From positions 164,001 through 228,000 of the forward strand of contig WGNK01000003.1 in NCBI GenBank assembly GCA_016124535.1: 64,000 bases of DNA, read 5' to 3'. The notes under the pieces are model-generated. The model made no database searches and was not told the DNA's origin. It worked only from the letters and a program-made list of their open reading frames with translations. The translations under genes and the position numbers were made by a program. The stretch comes from Azospirillum sp. GTDB lineage: Bacteria > Pseudomonadota > Alphaproteobacteria > Azospirillales > Azospirillaceae. Shown one piece after another: positions 45,074 to 53,720 of the stretch (position 1 is the stretch's first letter; the number at the start of each line of letters is the position of its first letter).

Positions 45074-46045
45074 ATGTTAACCCGCAGCAAGCCCGGCTGG
45101 GCGATCCCGGAAGCGAGCGCCACGCCGGAAGGCGTCTACCTCAATCGCCGCGCGCTGCTGAAATCGGCCGCCCTGCCGCTGATCCTGGCGGCGAGCCCGC
45201 TGGCTGCCGGCCTCGCCCGCGCCGCGGAGAGCAGCGACCCCAGCGCCGGGCTCTACCCGGTCGCGCGCAATCCCCGCTATAGCCTCGATCGCGCGGTGAC
45301 GCCGGAGAGCGAGGTTACCACCTACAACAATTTCTACGAATTCGGCTCGCAGAAGGAAATCTGGCGCAACGCCGCCAAACTGCCGGTGCGGCCGTGGACG
45401 GTGACGATCGACGGCATGGTCGAGAAGCCGCAGACCGTGGACATCGACACCCTGCTGAAGGCAATGCCTCTGGAGGAACGGCTCTATCGTCACCGCTGCG
45501 TCGAGGCCTGGGCGATGGCCGTGCCGTGGAGCGGCTTTCCGCTGAAGGCGCTGGTCGATTTTGCCAAGCCCCTGGGCAGCGCCAAATATCTCACGATGCA
45601 GACGTTTCTCGATTCGTCGGTGGCCTCCGGCCAGCGCCAGTTCTGGTACCCCTGGCCCTATACCGAGGGGCTGACAGTGGCCGAGGCGACCAATGAGATG
45701 GCGTTCATCGTCACCGGCGCCTATGGCAAACCACTGCCGCCCCAGAACGGCTCGCCGCTGCGCTTGGCGGTACCCTGGAAATACGGCTTCAAATCGATCA
45801 AATCGATCGTCAGGTTCGCCTTCACCGATAAGAAGCCCGACACCTTCTGGGAGCATCTGCAGGCCAGCGAATACGGCTTCTGGGCAAACGTCAATCCCAA
45901 GGTGCCGCATCCGCGCTGGAGCCAGGCCACGGAACGCCTGCTGGGCTCCGGCGAGCGGGTGCCGACCCAGCTCTACAACGGCTACGGCGAATACGTCGCC
46001 ACGCTCTACTCGGGCATGGAAAAGAACGAAAAGCTCTTTATGTAA
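45074..46045 (+). CDS. msrP: Periplasmic methionine-sulfoxide reductase catalytic subunit MsrP
   Basis: A 323-residue molybdopterin protein (YedY family) that repairs oxidised methionine in the periplasm. A Tat-type signal is present (NRRALLKSAALPLILAAS, cleavage after ARA near 50). Cys142 in YRHRCVEAWAMAVPW is the molybdenum ligand, and KYGFKSIKSIVRF is typical. GGAGGA (45061-45066) precedes ATG 45074. The usual membrane haem partner gene msrQ is not adjacent; the next 570 bases are non-coding. Confidence 0.93.
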   Translation: MLTRSKPGWAIPEASATPEGVYLNRRALLKSAALPLILAASPLAAGLARAAESSDPSAGLYPVARNPRYSLDRAVTPESEVTTYNNFYEFGSQKEIWRNAAKLPVRPWTVTIDGMVEKPQTVDIDTLLKAMPLEERLYRHRCVEAWAMAVPWSGFPLKALVDFAKPLGSAKYLTMQTFLDSSVASGQRQFWYPWPYTEGLTVAEATNEMAFIVTGAYGKPLPPQNGSPLRLAVPWKYGFKSIKSIVRFAFTDKKPDTFWEHLQASEYGFWANVNPKVPHPRWSQATERLLGSGERVPTQLYNGYGEYVATLYSGMEKNEKLFM

Positions 46046-46617
46046 ATGAAAGATCGTTAGGCGCGGGGGGACCCGGCTGTCCCCGATCTAAACCGTTAAG
46101 GGAGCGGGATCAAAGGTCAGACCCGCTGTTGTGCTCCGCGGTCGCCAATATTCCTGCCTGGCCAAACCGAATTTGACTTGAGCCCGCCTCCCGCAAGCGG
46201 CAATCGATTGGCAAACCGCCGTGCTTGGTGCGCCGGCCCACGGTTCGCCTGCCCCCGAAGGTGCCACCAGGGGTAGATCTCGGCGGCGGTGCGGTCGGCG
46301 GCGCCCGGGATCATGAAAAATCATTCATTTTGGCGCGGCCAGGGCCCCCGCCCCGTGCACCCGCGCTAGGCTGGCTGGCCCCAGACCTATCCCATAAAAT
46401 CAAAGGTTTTCACAGGCCGAAGGCCTTTGCCGGGGGGCGGGTGGTCGAAGCCCGCTGGAAAGCCATGCCGCAGTGCGCTCAGCATTGCGTGATCGGCGCT
46501 TGCAGTTTAGTTTCGATGACGAAGCAACTGAGTTGCGTCGTACCAAACTAGCTGCCAAAGTACCGCGATAACGCTTAAATTCGATAACTAATGATCCCTC
46601 CGGGAGGTCGCGTGTCC
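46046..46617. other. 572-base intergenic region before the oxidoreductase operon
   Basis: The gap holds a GGGGAC/GTCCCC hairpin after msrP (46067-46084), a short AGGCC/GGCCT hairpin with TTT (46414-46428) and a long imperfect hairpin near the operon (46502-46555). No coding frame here looks real. A promoter for the four-gene operon must lie here, but I could not pick a convincing -35/-10 pair. Confidence 0.45.
46502..46555. repeat. Long imperfect inverted repeat upstream of the operon
   Basis: Four nested pairings line up: GCAG/CTGC outside, TAGTTT/AAACTA, ACGA/TCGT and GCAAC/GTTGC around a TGA loop. The hairpin ends 62 bases before the first ATG. It could be a regulator-binding dyad or an RNA structure in the leader. 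Confidence 0.65.
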
Positions 46618-47178
46618 ATGTTCCAAGTGCGCATTCACGGCCGGGGCGGCCAGGGGGTCGTCACCGGGGCGGAAATGTTGTCCGTCGCAGCCTTCTTAGA
46701 AGGCAAACATGCTCAAGCCTTTCCCAGCTTCGGCTCGGAACGCATGGGTGCACCAGTCGTGTCCTACTGCCGCATCGATGACCGGGAGATCCGACTGCGC
46801 GAGCCGATCCTGGTGCCCGACGCCCTGATCATCCAGGACCCGACCCTGCTGAACTCGGTCGATGTCTTTCAGGGACTGCCCGACAGCGGCTATATCCTGA
46901 TCAATTCGGCCAGAGGATTTGCCGAATTGGGGCTTGGTGAATATATCACCCGCTTCCAAGCCAGCCGGGTTTGCTGCATTGGCGCCACCGATATGGCCCT
47001 GCGCCATGTCGGCCGGCCGGTGCCCAACGCCGCCCTGCTCGGCGGGTTTGCCGCGATCACCGGGCTGATCAAGCTCGAATCGGTCAACGAGGCGATCCTG
47101 GAGACCTTTCCCGGCAAGGTCGGCGCCGGCAACGTCGCCGCCGCCGCCGCCGCCTTCGACGCCGTCAAGGCCCACTGA
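46618..47178 (+). CDS. 2-oxoacid:acceptor oxidoreductase gamma subunit
   Basis: A 186-residue gamma-type subunit of the pyruvate/2-oxoacid:ferredoxin oxidoreductase superfamily. The start MFQVRIHGRGGQGVVTGAEMLS is diagnostic, with AFPSFGSERMGAPVVSYCRI and VGAGNVAAAAAAF later. ATG 46618 sits 10 bases after GGAGG (46603-46607), better placed than an in-frame GTG two codons upstream. It opens an operon with alpha, beta and flavoprotein genes. It lacks its own Fe-S motif. Confidence 0.92.
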   Translation: MFQVRIHGRGGQGVVTGAEMLSVAAFLEGKHAQAFPSFGSERMGAPVVSYCRIDDREIRLREPILVPDALIIQDPTLLNSVDVFQGLPDSGYILINSARGFAELGLGEYITRFQASRVCCIGATDMALRHVGRPVPNAALLGGFAAITGLIKLESVNEAILETFPGKVGAGNVAAAAAAFDAVKAH

Positions 47179-47202
47179 TCCCAATCCATTCGGGGAAGCG
47201 CC

Positions 47203-48456
47203 ATGCTGAAGCAGATTGAAGGCTCGCAGGCGATGGCGGAAGCCATCGGACTGTGCCGCCCGGAAGTGATTTGTGCCTATCCAATCACCCCCCAGACCCA
47301 CATCGTCGAAGGGTTGGGTGCGATGGTCAAGGACGGCCGGTTGAAGGGCTGCGAATACCTCAACGTCGAATCCGAATTCGCCGCACTCAGCGTCGCGATC
47401 GGCTCCTCCGCGGCGGGCGCCCGCACTTATACCGCGACCGCCAGCCAGGGCCTGCTGTTCATGCTGGAGGCGGTTTACAACGCGTCCGGCCTCGGCCTGC
47501 CGATCGTGATGACCCTGGGCAACCGGGCGATCGGGGCGCCGATCAACATCTGGAACGACCACTCCGACGCGATGGCGGCGCGCGACGCCGGCTGGATCAT
47601 GCTGTTCGCCGAATCCAACCAGGAAGCGGTCGATCTGCATATCCAGGCCTTCCGCCTCGCCGAAGAATTGAGCGTGCCGGTGATGGTCTGCGTCGATGGC
47701 TTCATTTTGACCCATGCGGTCGAGCGCCTCGACATCCCGAGCCAGGAGCAGGTCGACGCCTTCCTGCCGCCGTTCGAGCCGGTCCAGGTGCTGGATCCGG
47801 CGGATCCGATTTCGATCGGTGCCATGGTCGGACCGGAGGCCTTCACCGAGGTCCGCTACCTCGCCCACCACAAGCAGATGACGGCGCTGGACCGCATTCC
47901 CGAACTGGCCGCCGATTTCGCGGCGGCGTTCGGTCGCGAAGCCGGTGGGCTGCTTAAGAGCTACCGGCTCGACGATGCCGAGACCGTGGTCCTGGCGATG
48001 GGCTCGGTGATGGGCACGATCAAGGACGTGATCGACGACATGCGCGCCGACGGCGCCAGGATCGGCGGCGTCTCGCTGTGCTCGTTCCGGCCATTCCCGA
48101 TCGGTCCGGTTCGGGAAGCGCTGCAGAATGCCAAGCGCGTGGTGGTGGTCGAAAAGGACCTGGCGGTCGGGCTGGGCGGCGTGGTTGCCGCCAATGTCCG
48201 GATGGCGATGCGGGTGTTCGACGTGCCGGTGTGCACGGTGATCGCCGGCCTCGGCGGCCGTTCGATCCCCAAGACCTCGCTGCGCCGGACCTTCGAAGCC
48301 GCGGCCAGGAACGAGCTGGAAGGCCTCCACTTCCTCGACCTCAACTGGGATGTCGTCAACCGCGAACTGGAGCGGGCGGGCGAGAAGCGTCGATCGGGAC
48401 CGGTCGCCGAGAACATCCTCAAGGACCTCGGTCTCATCATGCACAAGGTCATGTGA
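47203..48456 (+). CDS. 2-oxoacid:acceptor oxidoreductase alpha subunit
   Basis: A 417-residue alpha subunit (pyrimidine-binding and domain II). YPITPQTHIVEGLG and the catalytic-Glu region YLNVESEFAALSVAIGSSAAGARTYTATASQGL are intact, and TLGNRAIGAPINIWNDHSDAM follows. The C-terminal domain contains FRPFPIGPVREAL and VVVVEKDLAVGLGG. It begins 24 bases after the gamma gene. Substrate specificity (pyruvate, branched 2-oxoacids, phenylglyoxylate) cannot be read directly; the set is closest to PadEFGHI/VOR-like enzymes in layout. Confidence 0.93.
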   Translation: MLKQIEGSQAMAEAIGLCRPEVICAYPITPQTHIVEGLGAMVKDGRLKGCEYLNVESEFAALSVAIGSSAAGARTYTATASQGLLFMLEAVYNASGLGLPIVMTLGNRAIGAPINIWNDHSDAMAARDAGWIMLFAESNQEAVDLHIQAFRLAEELSVPVMVCVDGFILTHAVERLDIPSQEQVDAFLPPFEPVQVLDPADPISIGAMVGPEAFTEVRYLAHHKQMTALDRIPELAADFAAAFGREAGGLLKSYRLDDAETVVLAMGSVMGTIKDVIDDMRADGARIGGVSLCSFRPFPIGPVREALQNAKRVVVVEKDLAVGLGGVVAANVRMAMRVFDVPVCTVIAGLGGRSIPKTSLRRTFEAAARNELEGLHFLDLNWDVVNRELERAGEKRRSGPVAENILKDLGLIMHKVM

Positions 48457-48466
48457 GGAACTCGTC

Positions 48467-49483
48467 ATGCCCAACGAAACCGTTCAGCCGATCAAGTTCT
48501 ATCAGACCGGGACACTCACCGTCGGCAACCGCCTGCTCGATCCGGAAAAGCGTACCGTCCAGGCCTCGGGCGAGCGCACCAACGCGATCACCAGCGGCCA
48601 CCGCGCCTGCCAGGGCTGCGGTGAGGCCCTGGGCGCGCGTTATGCCCTCGACGCCGCGATGCGCGCCACCGGCAACCGGGTGGTCGCGGTCAACGCCACC
48701 GGCTGCCTCGAAGTCTTCACCACGCCCTACCCCGAAACCGCCTGGCAGCTGCCCTGGCTGCATTCGCTGTTCGGCAATGCCGCGGCGGTGGCCTCGGGCG
48801 TGGCCGCGGCGATGCGCGCCAAGGGCCGCCCCGAGGTGCGTGTGATCGCCCAGGGCGGCGATGGCGGCACCACCGATATCGGCTTCGGCTGCCTGTCGGG
48901 CATGTTCGAGCGCAACGATGACGTACTCTATATCTGCTACGACAACGAAGCCTATATGAACACCGGCGTTCAACGCTCCAGCGCCACCCCGCCGGCCGCG
49001 CGCACTGCGACCACGCCGGCGGTCGGCGACAAACCGGGCAACGTGTTCGGCACCGGCAAGAACCTGCCGCTGATCGCGATGGCCCACGGCATCCCCTATG
49101 TCGCCACCGCCAGCGTCGCCGACCTGCGCGACCTTGAAGCCAAGGTCCAGAAGGCGATGACCATCCGCGGCGCCCGCTATATCCACGTCTTCGTGCCGTG
49201 CCCGCTGGGCTGGGGTTCAGCCAGCCAGGACACCATCAAGCTGGCGCGGCTGGCGATCGAAAGCGGGCTGTTTCCGGTGTTCGAGGCCGAATACGGCGAA
49301 GTCGTGCGCAGCCGCGCGATCCGCCGCAAGGTCCCGGTCGAAGACTATTTGAAGCCGCAGCGGCGCTTTGCCCATTTGTTCAAGGCCGGCAAACCCGATG
49401 TCGACCGCATTGCGCGGCTGCAGGCAGTCGCCGACGCCAACATCAAGCGGTTCAACCTGCTGCGGCCCGACGGAGACGCCTGA
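48467..49483 (+). CDS. 2-oxoacid:acceptor oxidoreductase beta subunit (TPP-binding)
   Basis: A 338-residue beta subunit. Thiamine-diphosphate binding is shown by GGDGGTTDIGFG (130-141) and YDNEAYMNTGVQRS. Cys48 and Cys51 (ACQGCGE), Cys80 (TGCLEVF) and a later Cys (FVPCPLGW) would ligate the proximal [4Fe-4S] cluster. ATG 48467 lies 10 bases after the alpha stop and its stop overlaps the next ATG by one base (TGATG), so the last two genes are translationally coupled. Confidence 0.94.
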   Translation: MPNETVQPIKFYQTGTLTVGNRLLDPEKRTVQASGERTNAITSGHRACQGCGEALGARYALDAAMRATGNRVVAVNATGCLEVFTTPYPETAWQLPWLHSLFGNAAAVASGVAAAMRAKGRPEVRVIAQGGDGGTTDIGFGCLSGMFERNDDVLYICYDNEAYMNTGVQRSSATPPAARTATTPAVGDKPGNVFGTGKNLPLIAMAHGIPYVATASVADLRDLEAKVQKAMTIRGARYIHVFVPCPLGWGSASQDTIKLARLAIESGLFPVFEAEYGEVVRSRAIRRKVPVEDYLKPQRRFAHLFKAGKPDVDRIARLQAVADANIKRFNLLRPDGDA

Positions 49484-51111
49484 TGAACAAGCCCTTTGCG
49501 ATCACGCTGGACGTAGGCTCCAGCCTGGCCAACCTGACCGGCTCGTGGCGGACGTCCAAGCCGGTCTATGTCGACCGGATTCCGCCGTGCAACATGACCT
49601 GCCCGGCCGGCGAAGACATCCAGGGCTGGCTCTACCATGCCGAAAGCGGCGACTACCGCGCGGCCTGGGAACATCTGATGCGCGAGAACCCGCTGCCGGC
49701 GATCATGGGGCGGGCCTGCTACCATACGTGCGAGAGCGCCTGCAACCGGGGCCAACTCGACACCGCGGTCAGCATCCACGCCGTGGAGCGCTTCCTCGGC
49801 GATCTGGCGATCAAGGAAGGCTGGCTGATCACCGACAAGGCGCCGCCGACCGGAAAAAAGGTGCTGGTGATCGGCGCCGGACCCAGCGGCTTGTCGGCGT
49901 CCTACCACCTGGCCCGGCTCGGTCATGCCGTGACCCTGTGCGATGCCGGGCCGTTGCCCGGCGGCATGATGCGCTTCGGTATTCCCAAATACCGCCTGCC
50001 GCGCGAAGTGCTCGATGCCGAGATCGGCCGCATCGTGGCGCTCGGCGTCGAGCTGAAGCTCAACACCAAGATCGACGATATCCCCAAGGCGATGAAGGAT
50101 GGCGGCTATGACGCCTGCTTCGCCGCGGTCGGCGCGCATCTGGCGAAACGGGTCGATATTCCGGCCCCCGATGCCGCGCGCATCCTGGATGCGGTCTCGG
50201 TGCTGCGGCACATGGAGACCGGCGAGGAGCCGCCGATGCTGGGTCGGCGGGTGATCGTCTATGGCGGCGGCAATACCGCGATGGACGTGGCGCGCACCGC
50301 CAAGCGCCTGGGCGCGGAAGCGATGGTGGTCTACCGCCGCACCCGCGAACAGATGCCGGCCCACGACTTCGAGGTCCGCGAGGCCGAGGAGGAAGGCGTG
50401 GTCATGCACTGGCTGCGCACGGTCAAGCAGGTCGACGAGGCCAGCTTCACGGTCGAGAAGATGACGATCGGTGCCGACGGCTGGCCCCAGCCGACCGGCG
50501 AGTTCGAGACCATCGAGGCCGATACCCTGGTGCTGGCGCTGGGCCAGGAGGTCGATACCACGGTGTTGTCCAAGATCGACGGGGTCAAGGTGACCCGCGA
50601 CGGCACCATCCAGGTCGATCAGGGGATGATGACCGGCTATCCCGGCCTGTTCGCCGGCGGTGACATGGTGCCCTCGGACCGCACGGTGACGGTGGCGGTC
50701 GGCCACGGCAAGAAGGCCGCGCGCAACATCGACTCCTGGCTCAAAGGCGCGTCGTTTGCTCCGACGCCCAGGCACGGCCTTGCGACCTTCGAGCGGCTCA
50801 ACCCGTGGTACTACACCGACGCACCCAAGACGGTACAGCCGACGCTCGATATCCTGCGCCGGCGGACCTCGTTCGAGGAAATCCACAGCGGACTCGACGA
50901 GACCAATGCGCTGTTCGAAGCCCGGCGGTGTCTGTCCTGCGGCAACTGCTTTGAATGCGACAACTGTTTCGGGGTCTGTCCGGACAATGCGGTGATCAAG
51001 CTGGGTCCCGGCAAGCGCTTCGACTTCAACTATGATTTCTGCAAGGGCTGCGGCATCTGTGCGGCCGAATGCCCGTGCGGGGCCATCGACATGGTGCCGG
51101 AGGAGAAATAG
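49483..51111 (+). CDS. Fused GltD-like FAD/NAD(P) subunit and ferredoxin subunit
   Basis: A 542-residue protein with three parts. Residues 30-100 form a GltD-type N-terminal Fe-S domain (Cys36, Cys40, Cys79, Cys83, Cys87). Next come FAD-binding VLVIGAGPSGLSASYHLA (127-144) and NAD(P)-binding VIVYGGGNTAMDVARTAKRLG domains. The C-terminus is ferredoxin-like with two cluster motifs (CLSCGNCFECDNCFGVCP and FCKGCGICAAECPCGAI). It would move electrons between the oxidoreductase and NAD(P)H, doing in one chain what separate delta and flavoprotein subunits do elsewhere. Its ATG overlaps the beta-subunit stop. Confidence 0.92.
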   Translation: MNKPFAITLDVGSSLANLTGSWRTSKPVYVDRIPPCNMTCPAGEDIQGWLYHAESGDYRAAWEHLMRENPLPAIMGRACYHTCESACNRGQLDTAVSIHAVERFLGDLAIKEGWLITDKAPPTGKKVLVIGAGPSGLSASYHLARLGHAVTLCDAGPLPGGMMRFGIPKYRLPREVLDAEIGRIVALGVELKLNTKIDDIPKAMKDGGYDACFAAVGAHLAKRVDIPAPDAARILDAVSVLRHMETGEEPPMLGRRVIVYGGGNTAMDVARTAKRLGAEAMVVYRRTREQMPAHDFEVREAEEEGVVMHWLRTVKQVDEASFTVEKMTIGADGWPQPTGEFETIEADTLVLALGQEVDTTVLSKIDGVKVTRDGTIQVDQGMMTGYPGLFAGGDMVPSDRTVTVAVGHGKKAARNIDSWLKGASFAPTPRHGLATFERLNPWYYTDAPKTVQPTLDILRRRTSFEEIHSGLDETNALFEARRCLSCGNCFECDNCFGVCPDNAVIKLGPGKRFDFNYDFCKGCGICAAECPCGAIDMVPEEK

Positions 51112-51122
51112 GCCCAAAGCGG

Positions 51123-51156
51123 CAGGCGGTTGACCGGGTTCAGGGTCAACCGCCTG
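51123..51156. terminator. Bidirectional hairpin shared by convergent genes
   Basis: CAGGCGGTTGACC pairs perfectly with GGTCAACCGCCTG over an 8-base loop, 11 bases after the oxidoreductase operon. It includes the last codons of the convergent TPR gene. No T-run follows, so it may act with Rho. Confidence 0.75.
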
Positions 51157-52879
51157 ACCCTTCGCCGTCTGGGTTCCGGAACTCAGCCAGGGCCGCGGCG
51201 ACCTGATCGATCACGCTCGTCCAATCGCCGGGGTTGCCCTGTCGGAAGAGCCGGGCCGTCGGGTACCACGGGCTGTCGCTGCGGTGGAGCAGCCATCGCC
51301 AGTCGGGGGCGAAGGGCAGCAGAATCCACACCGGCTTGCCCAGGGCTCCGGCCAGATGGGCAATCGAGGTGTCAACCGACAGGACCAGGTCGAGATTTTC
51401 GATCAGGGCGGCGGTTTCTGCGAAATCAACCAGATCGGCACTGAGATCGAGGAAATTCGGATGGCCGGCGAGCCGTTCGAGGTCCCCGGTCCTTGGCCCT
51501 TTTTGCAGGCTGAAGAAAGAGCCGGCGCCGGCGCCGAGCAGCGTCGCCCACACCGCGGGCGAGATCGATCGGTTGCGGTCGTCCCGGTGGGTCGGCCGGC
51601 CGCGCCAGCTGATGCCCACCTTCGGCCCGGCCGAAGCCGGGAGCCGCCGCTGCCAGGCCAGCACCGATGACGGTTCGGCTGCCAGGTAGGGAACATTCGC
51701 CGGGATCGTCGCGAGCCGGGTCTCGAACCGAAGCGGCAGCGACCCCAGCGGCGCCTGATAATCGCAGGGTGGAATTTCCGCGAAACCGGTGACCAGGCGG
51801 TCGATCCCGGAGGCGGAGCGGAACAGGCGTTCCAGTTCGGTTGGCGCCAGCAGAACGACGGAGCCGCCCCGCGCCTTGACCGCTTCGGCATACCGGATGA
51901 ACTGGAGGCAATCGCCGAAGCCCTGTTCGCAGTGAAGCAGGATCGTCTTGCCGTCGAGCGGCTCGCCGCGCCACGGCGGTTCCGGGCGACCGTGAGCCAC
52001 CGAGCCCTTGGTCAACCACCGCCATTCGTATTTCTGCCAGCCGGTCTCGAAGTCTCCCTGGATCAGGCGAGTGAGGCTCTCACCCCAGTTTGCATCGGGC
52101 TGGTCCGGCTGGAGCCGCTGCACCTCGAGAAACCGAGCGATGGCGTCGTCCAGCTTGCCTTGGTCCCTGAACCCGTTGGCGAGATTGTTGAGAGCGTCCA
52201 GGTAGTCCGGCGCGATCTGCAGCGCCCGGCGAAATTTTTCGATCGCCTCGTCCGTCTTGCCTTGTTCCAGCAGCAGGACGCCAAGGTTGTTCAGGGCCTG
52301 GTGGCAATCGGCGCGCGTCCGCAGGGCCTGATGGCAGATCGCGACCGCCTCATCCGTCCGTCCCAGTTGCTTCAGCACTGCGGCCAGGTTGTTGAGGGCT
52401 TCGTAATAATCGGGCCTGCTGCGCAGCGCCTGGTGGTAGCGGGCGATTGCCGCTTCGAGTTTCCCCTGGTCCCTGAGCGCGTTGCCGAGATTATAGAGTG
52501 CATCGGCGAAATCCGGTTTGAGCCGCAGCGCCTCGCAATAGCGGGCCACGGCCTCGTCCAGACGGCCCAGGGTCTGCAGGGTCAGGCCCAGATTATTGAG
52601 GCACGAGGCCTGGTTGCCGTTGATCAGGATCGACTGGCTCATCAGCGTGGCGGCCGTCTCCAACGCACCTTTCTGGTAGGCGATGACGCCCAGCAGGTGC
52701 AGGCTGTCGGCGTGGGCCGGTGCGGTGGCCAGAACCTGGCGGTAGAGCGGTTCAGCCTCGGCCAGGCGGCCGGCCCGGTGATGGTCGAGCGCCAGCGCGA
52801 AGGTCTGTCCGACGTCCGTGGCCGCCCCTTTGGAGGGCTTGGCGACTTGCTTTTGCTTCCGACGCTCGTGACGGTTCAT
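51146..52879 (-). CDS. TPR protein with glycosyltransferase-like C-terminal domain
   Basis: A 577-residue protein. Seven to eight tetratricopeptide repeats fill about 25-290 (for example ALYNLGNALRDQGKLEAAIARYHQAL). The C-terminal half (about 300-560) resembles a GT-B heptosyltransferase-like fold: LLHCEQGFGDCLQFIRYA, VGISWRGRPTHRDDRNRSI and DLVLSVDTSIAHLAGALGKPVWILLPFAPDWRW. Such proteins are often linked to surface or flagellin glycosylation, but the acceptor is unknown. The basic start MNRHERRKQKQ is typical of this group. Confidence 0.85.
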   Translation of the reverse strand: MNRHERRKQKQVAKPSKGAATDVGQTFALALDHHRAGRLAEAEPLYRQVLATAPAHADSLHLLGVIAYQKGALETAATLMSQSILINGNQASCLNNLGLTLQTLGRLDEAVARYCEALRLKPDFADALYNLGNALRDQGKLEAAIARYHQALRSRPDYYEALNNLAAVLKQLGRTDEAVAICHQALRTRADCHQALNNLGVLLLEQGKTDEAIEKFRRALQIAPDYLDALNNLANGFRDQGKLDDAIARFLEVQRLQPDQPDANWGESLTRLIQGDFETGWQKYEWRWLTKGSVAHGRPEPPWRGEPLDGKTILLHCEQGFGDCLQFIRYAEAVKARGGSVVLLAPTELERLFRSASGIDRLVTGFAEIPPCDYQAPLGSLPLRFETRLATIPANVPYLAAEPSSVLAWQRRLPASAGPKVGISWRGRPTHRDDRNRSISPAVWATLLGAGAGSFFSLQKGPRTGDLERLAGHPNFLDLSADLVDFAETAALIENLDLVLSVDTSIAHLAGALGKPVWILLPFAPDWRWLLHRSDSPWYPTARLFRQGNPGDWTSVIDQVAAALAEFRNPDGEGSGG

Positions 52880-52918
52880 CGCTGCGTGGCCCTTCCGACT
52901 CTCCGGTCCCCGCGGGGC

Positions 52919-53719
52919 TCAGTCTTTCGCAAACTCAACGCCGGCAGCGCTCAGCAAATCCTGCAGCAGGGCGCTGGCGCCGAAGCGGAATGTGGCGGGA
53001 GTGGCCCAGTGCGGGCCCATCATCGAATCGGCCAGCGCCAGGTAGCCGGCGGCGGACCGGGCGTCGCGGATGCCGCCGGAGACCTTGAGGCCAGCCGGAC
53101 TGCGGGACTCCCGGATCACCTCGAGCAATACCGCCGCCGCCGCCAGCGAGGCGCCGGACTTAGCCAGGCCGGTCGAAGTCTTGAGGAAGTCGGCGCCGCA
53201 GGAGAGCGCCGCCCGCGCGGCTTCCGCCAGCGCCGCAGCCGAGTCGAACGCACCGGTTTCCAGGATCACCTTCATCCGGGCCAGATCGGCACAGGCGTGG
53301 CGGCAGCCACGGAGCACGGCCAGCGCGCCGGCACGGTCGCCGGCCAGCCAACGCCGCCACGGCATCACGACATCGATCTCGGCCGCGCCCACGCCGATCG
53401 CATTGGCGGTCTCCAGCGCGACCGCTCCCGGCATGCCCTCGCCCAAAGGGAAATTAACCACGGTCGCCGCGGCGATCCCCGAGCCGTCCAGCCGCTGCCG
53501 GACCAACGGCACGAAATGCGGCAGCACACAGACCGCGGCGACCGGCCCGGCCGGCGTCAGCGCGTGCTGGCACAACAGGGCGATCTTGCGATCGGTGTCG
53601 GCGCCATCAAGGCTGGTCAGATCCAGATAGCCGACCGCACGGCAGGCGGCCCACGGCCCCAGTTCCGCGTCGGCGGCGTGGTCGACCTCCTCCTGCAGCG
53701 CCGGGGGCAGCGGCCACAT
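52919..53719 (-). CDS. deoC: Deoxyribose-phosphate aldolase
   Basis: Splits 2-deoxyribose-5-phosphate to acetaldehyde and glyceraldehyde-3-phosphate in nucleoside catabolism. The 266 residues keep the catalytic set: Asp116 (EIDVVMPW), Schiff-base Lys180 (ADFLKTSTGLA) and Lys212 (GLKVSGGIRDA). ATG 53719 sits directly after the upstream gene's stop; an ATG 30 codons upstream is inside that gene. It is the last gene of a cluster with nucleoside-type permeases. Confidence 0.93.
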   Translation of the reverse strand: MWPLPPALQEEVDHAADAELGPWAACRAVGYLDLTSLDGADTDRKIALLCQHALTPAGPVAAVCVLPHFVPLVRQRLDGSGIAAATVVNFPLGEGMPGAVALETANAIGVGAAEIDVVMPWRRWLAGDRAGALAVLRGCRHACADLARMKVILETGAFDSAAALAEAARAALSCGADFLKTSTGLAKSGASLAAAAVLLEVIRESRSPAGLKVSGGIRDARSAAGYLALADSMMGPHWATPATFRFGASALLQDLLSAAGVEFAKD

Positions 53720-53720
53720 C

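Noticed and set aside
46696..48474. 592-codon minus-strand open frame opposite the gamma and alpha oxidoreductase genes
   Set aside because: It spans two clear plus-strand genes and their junction and has no protein-like pattern.
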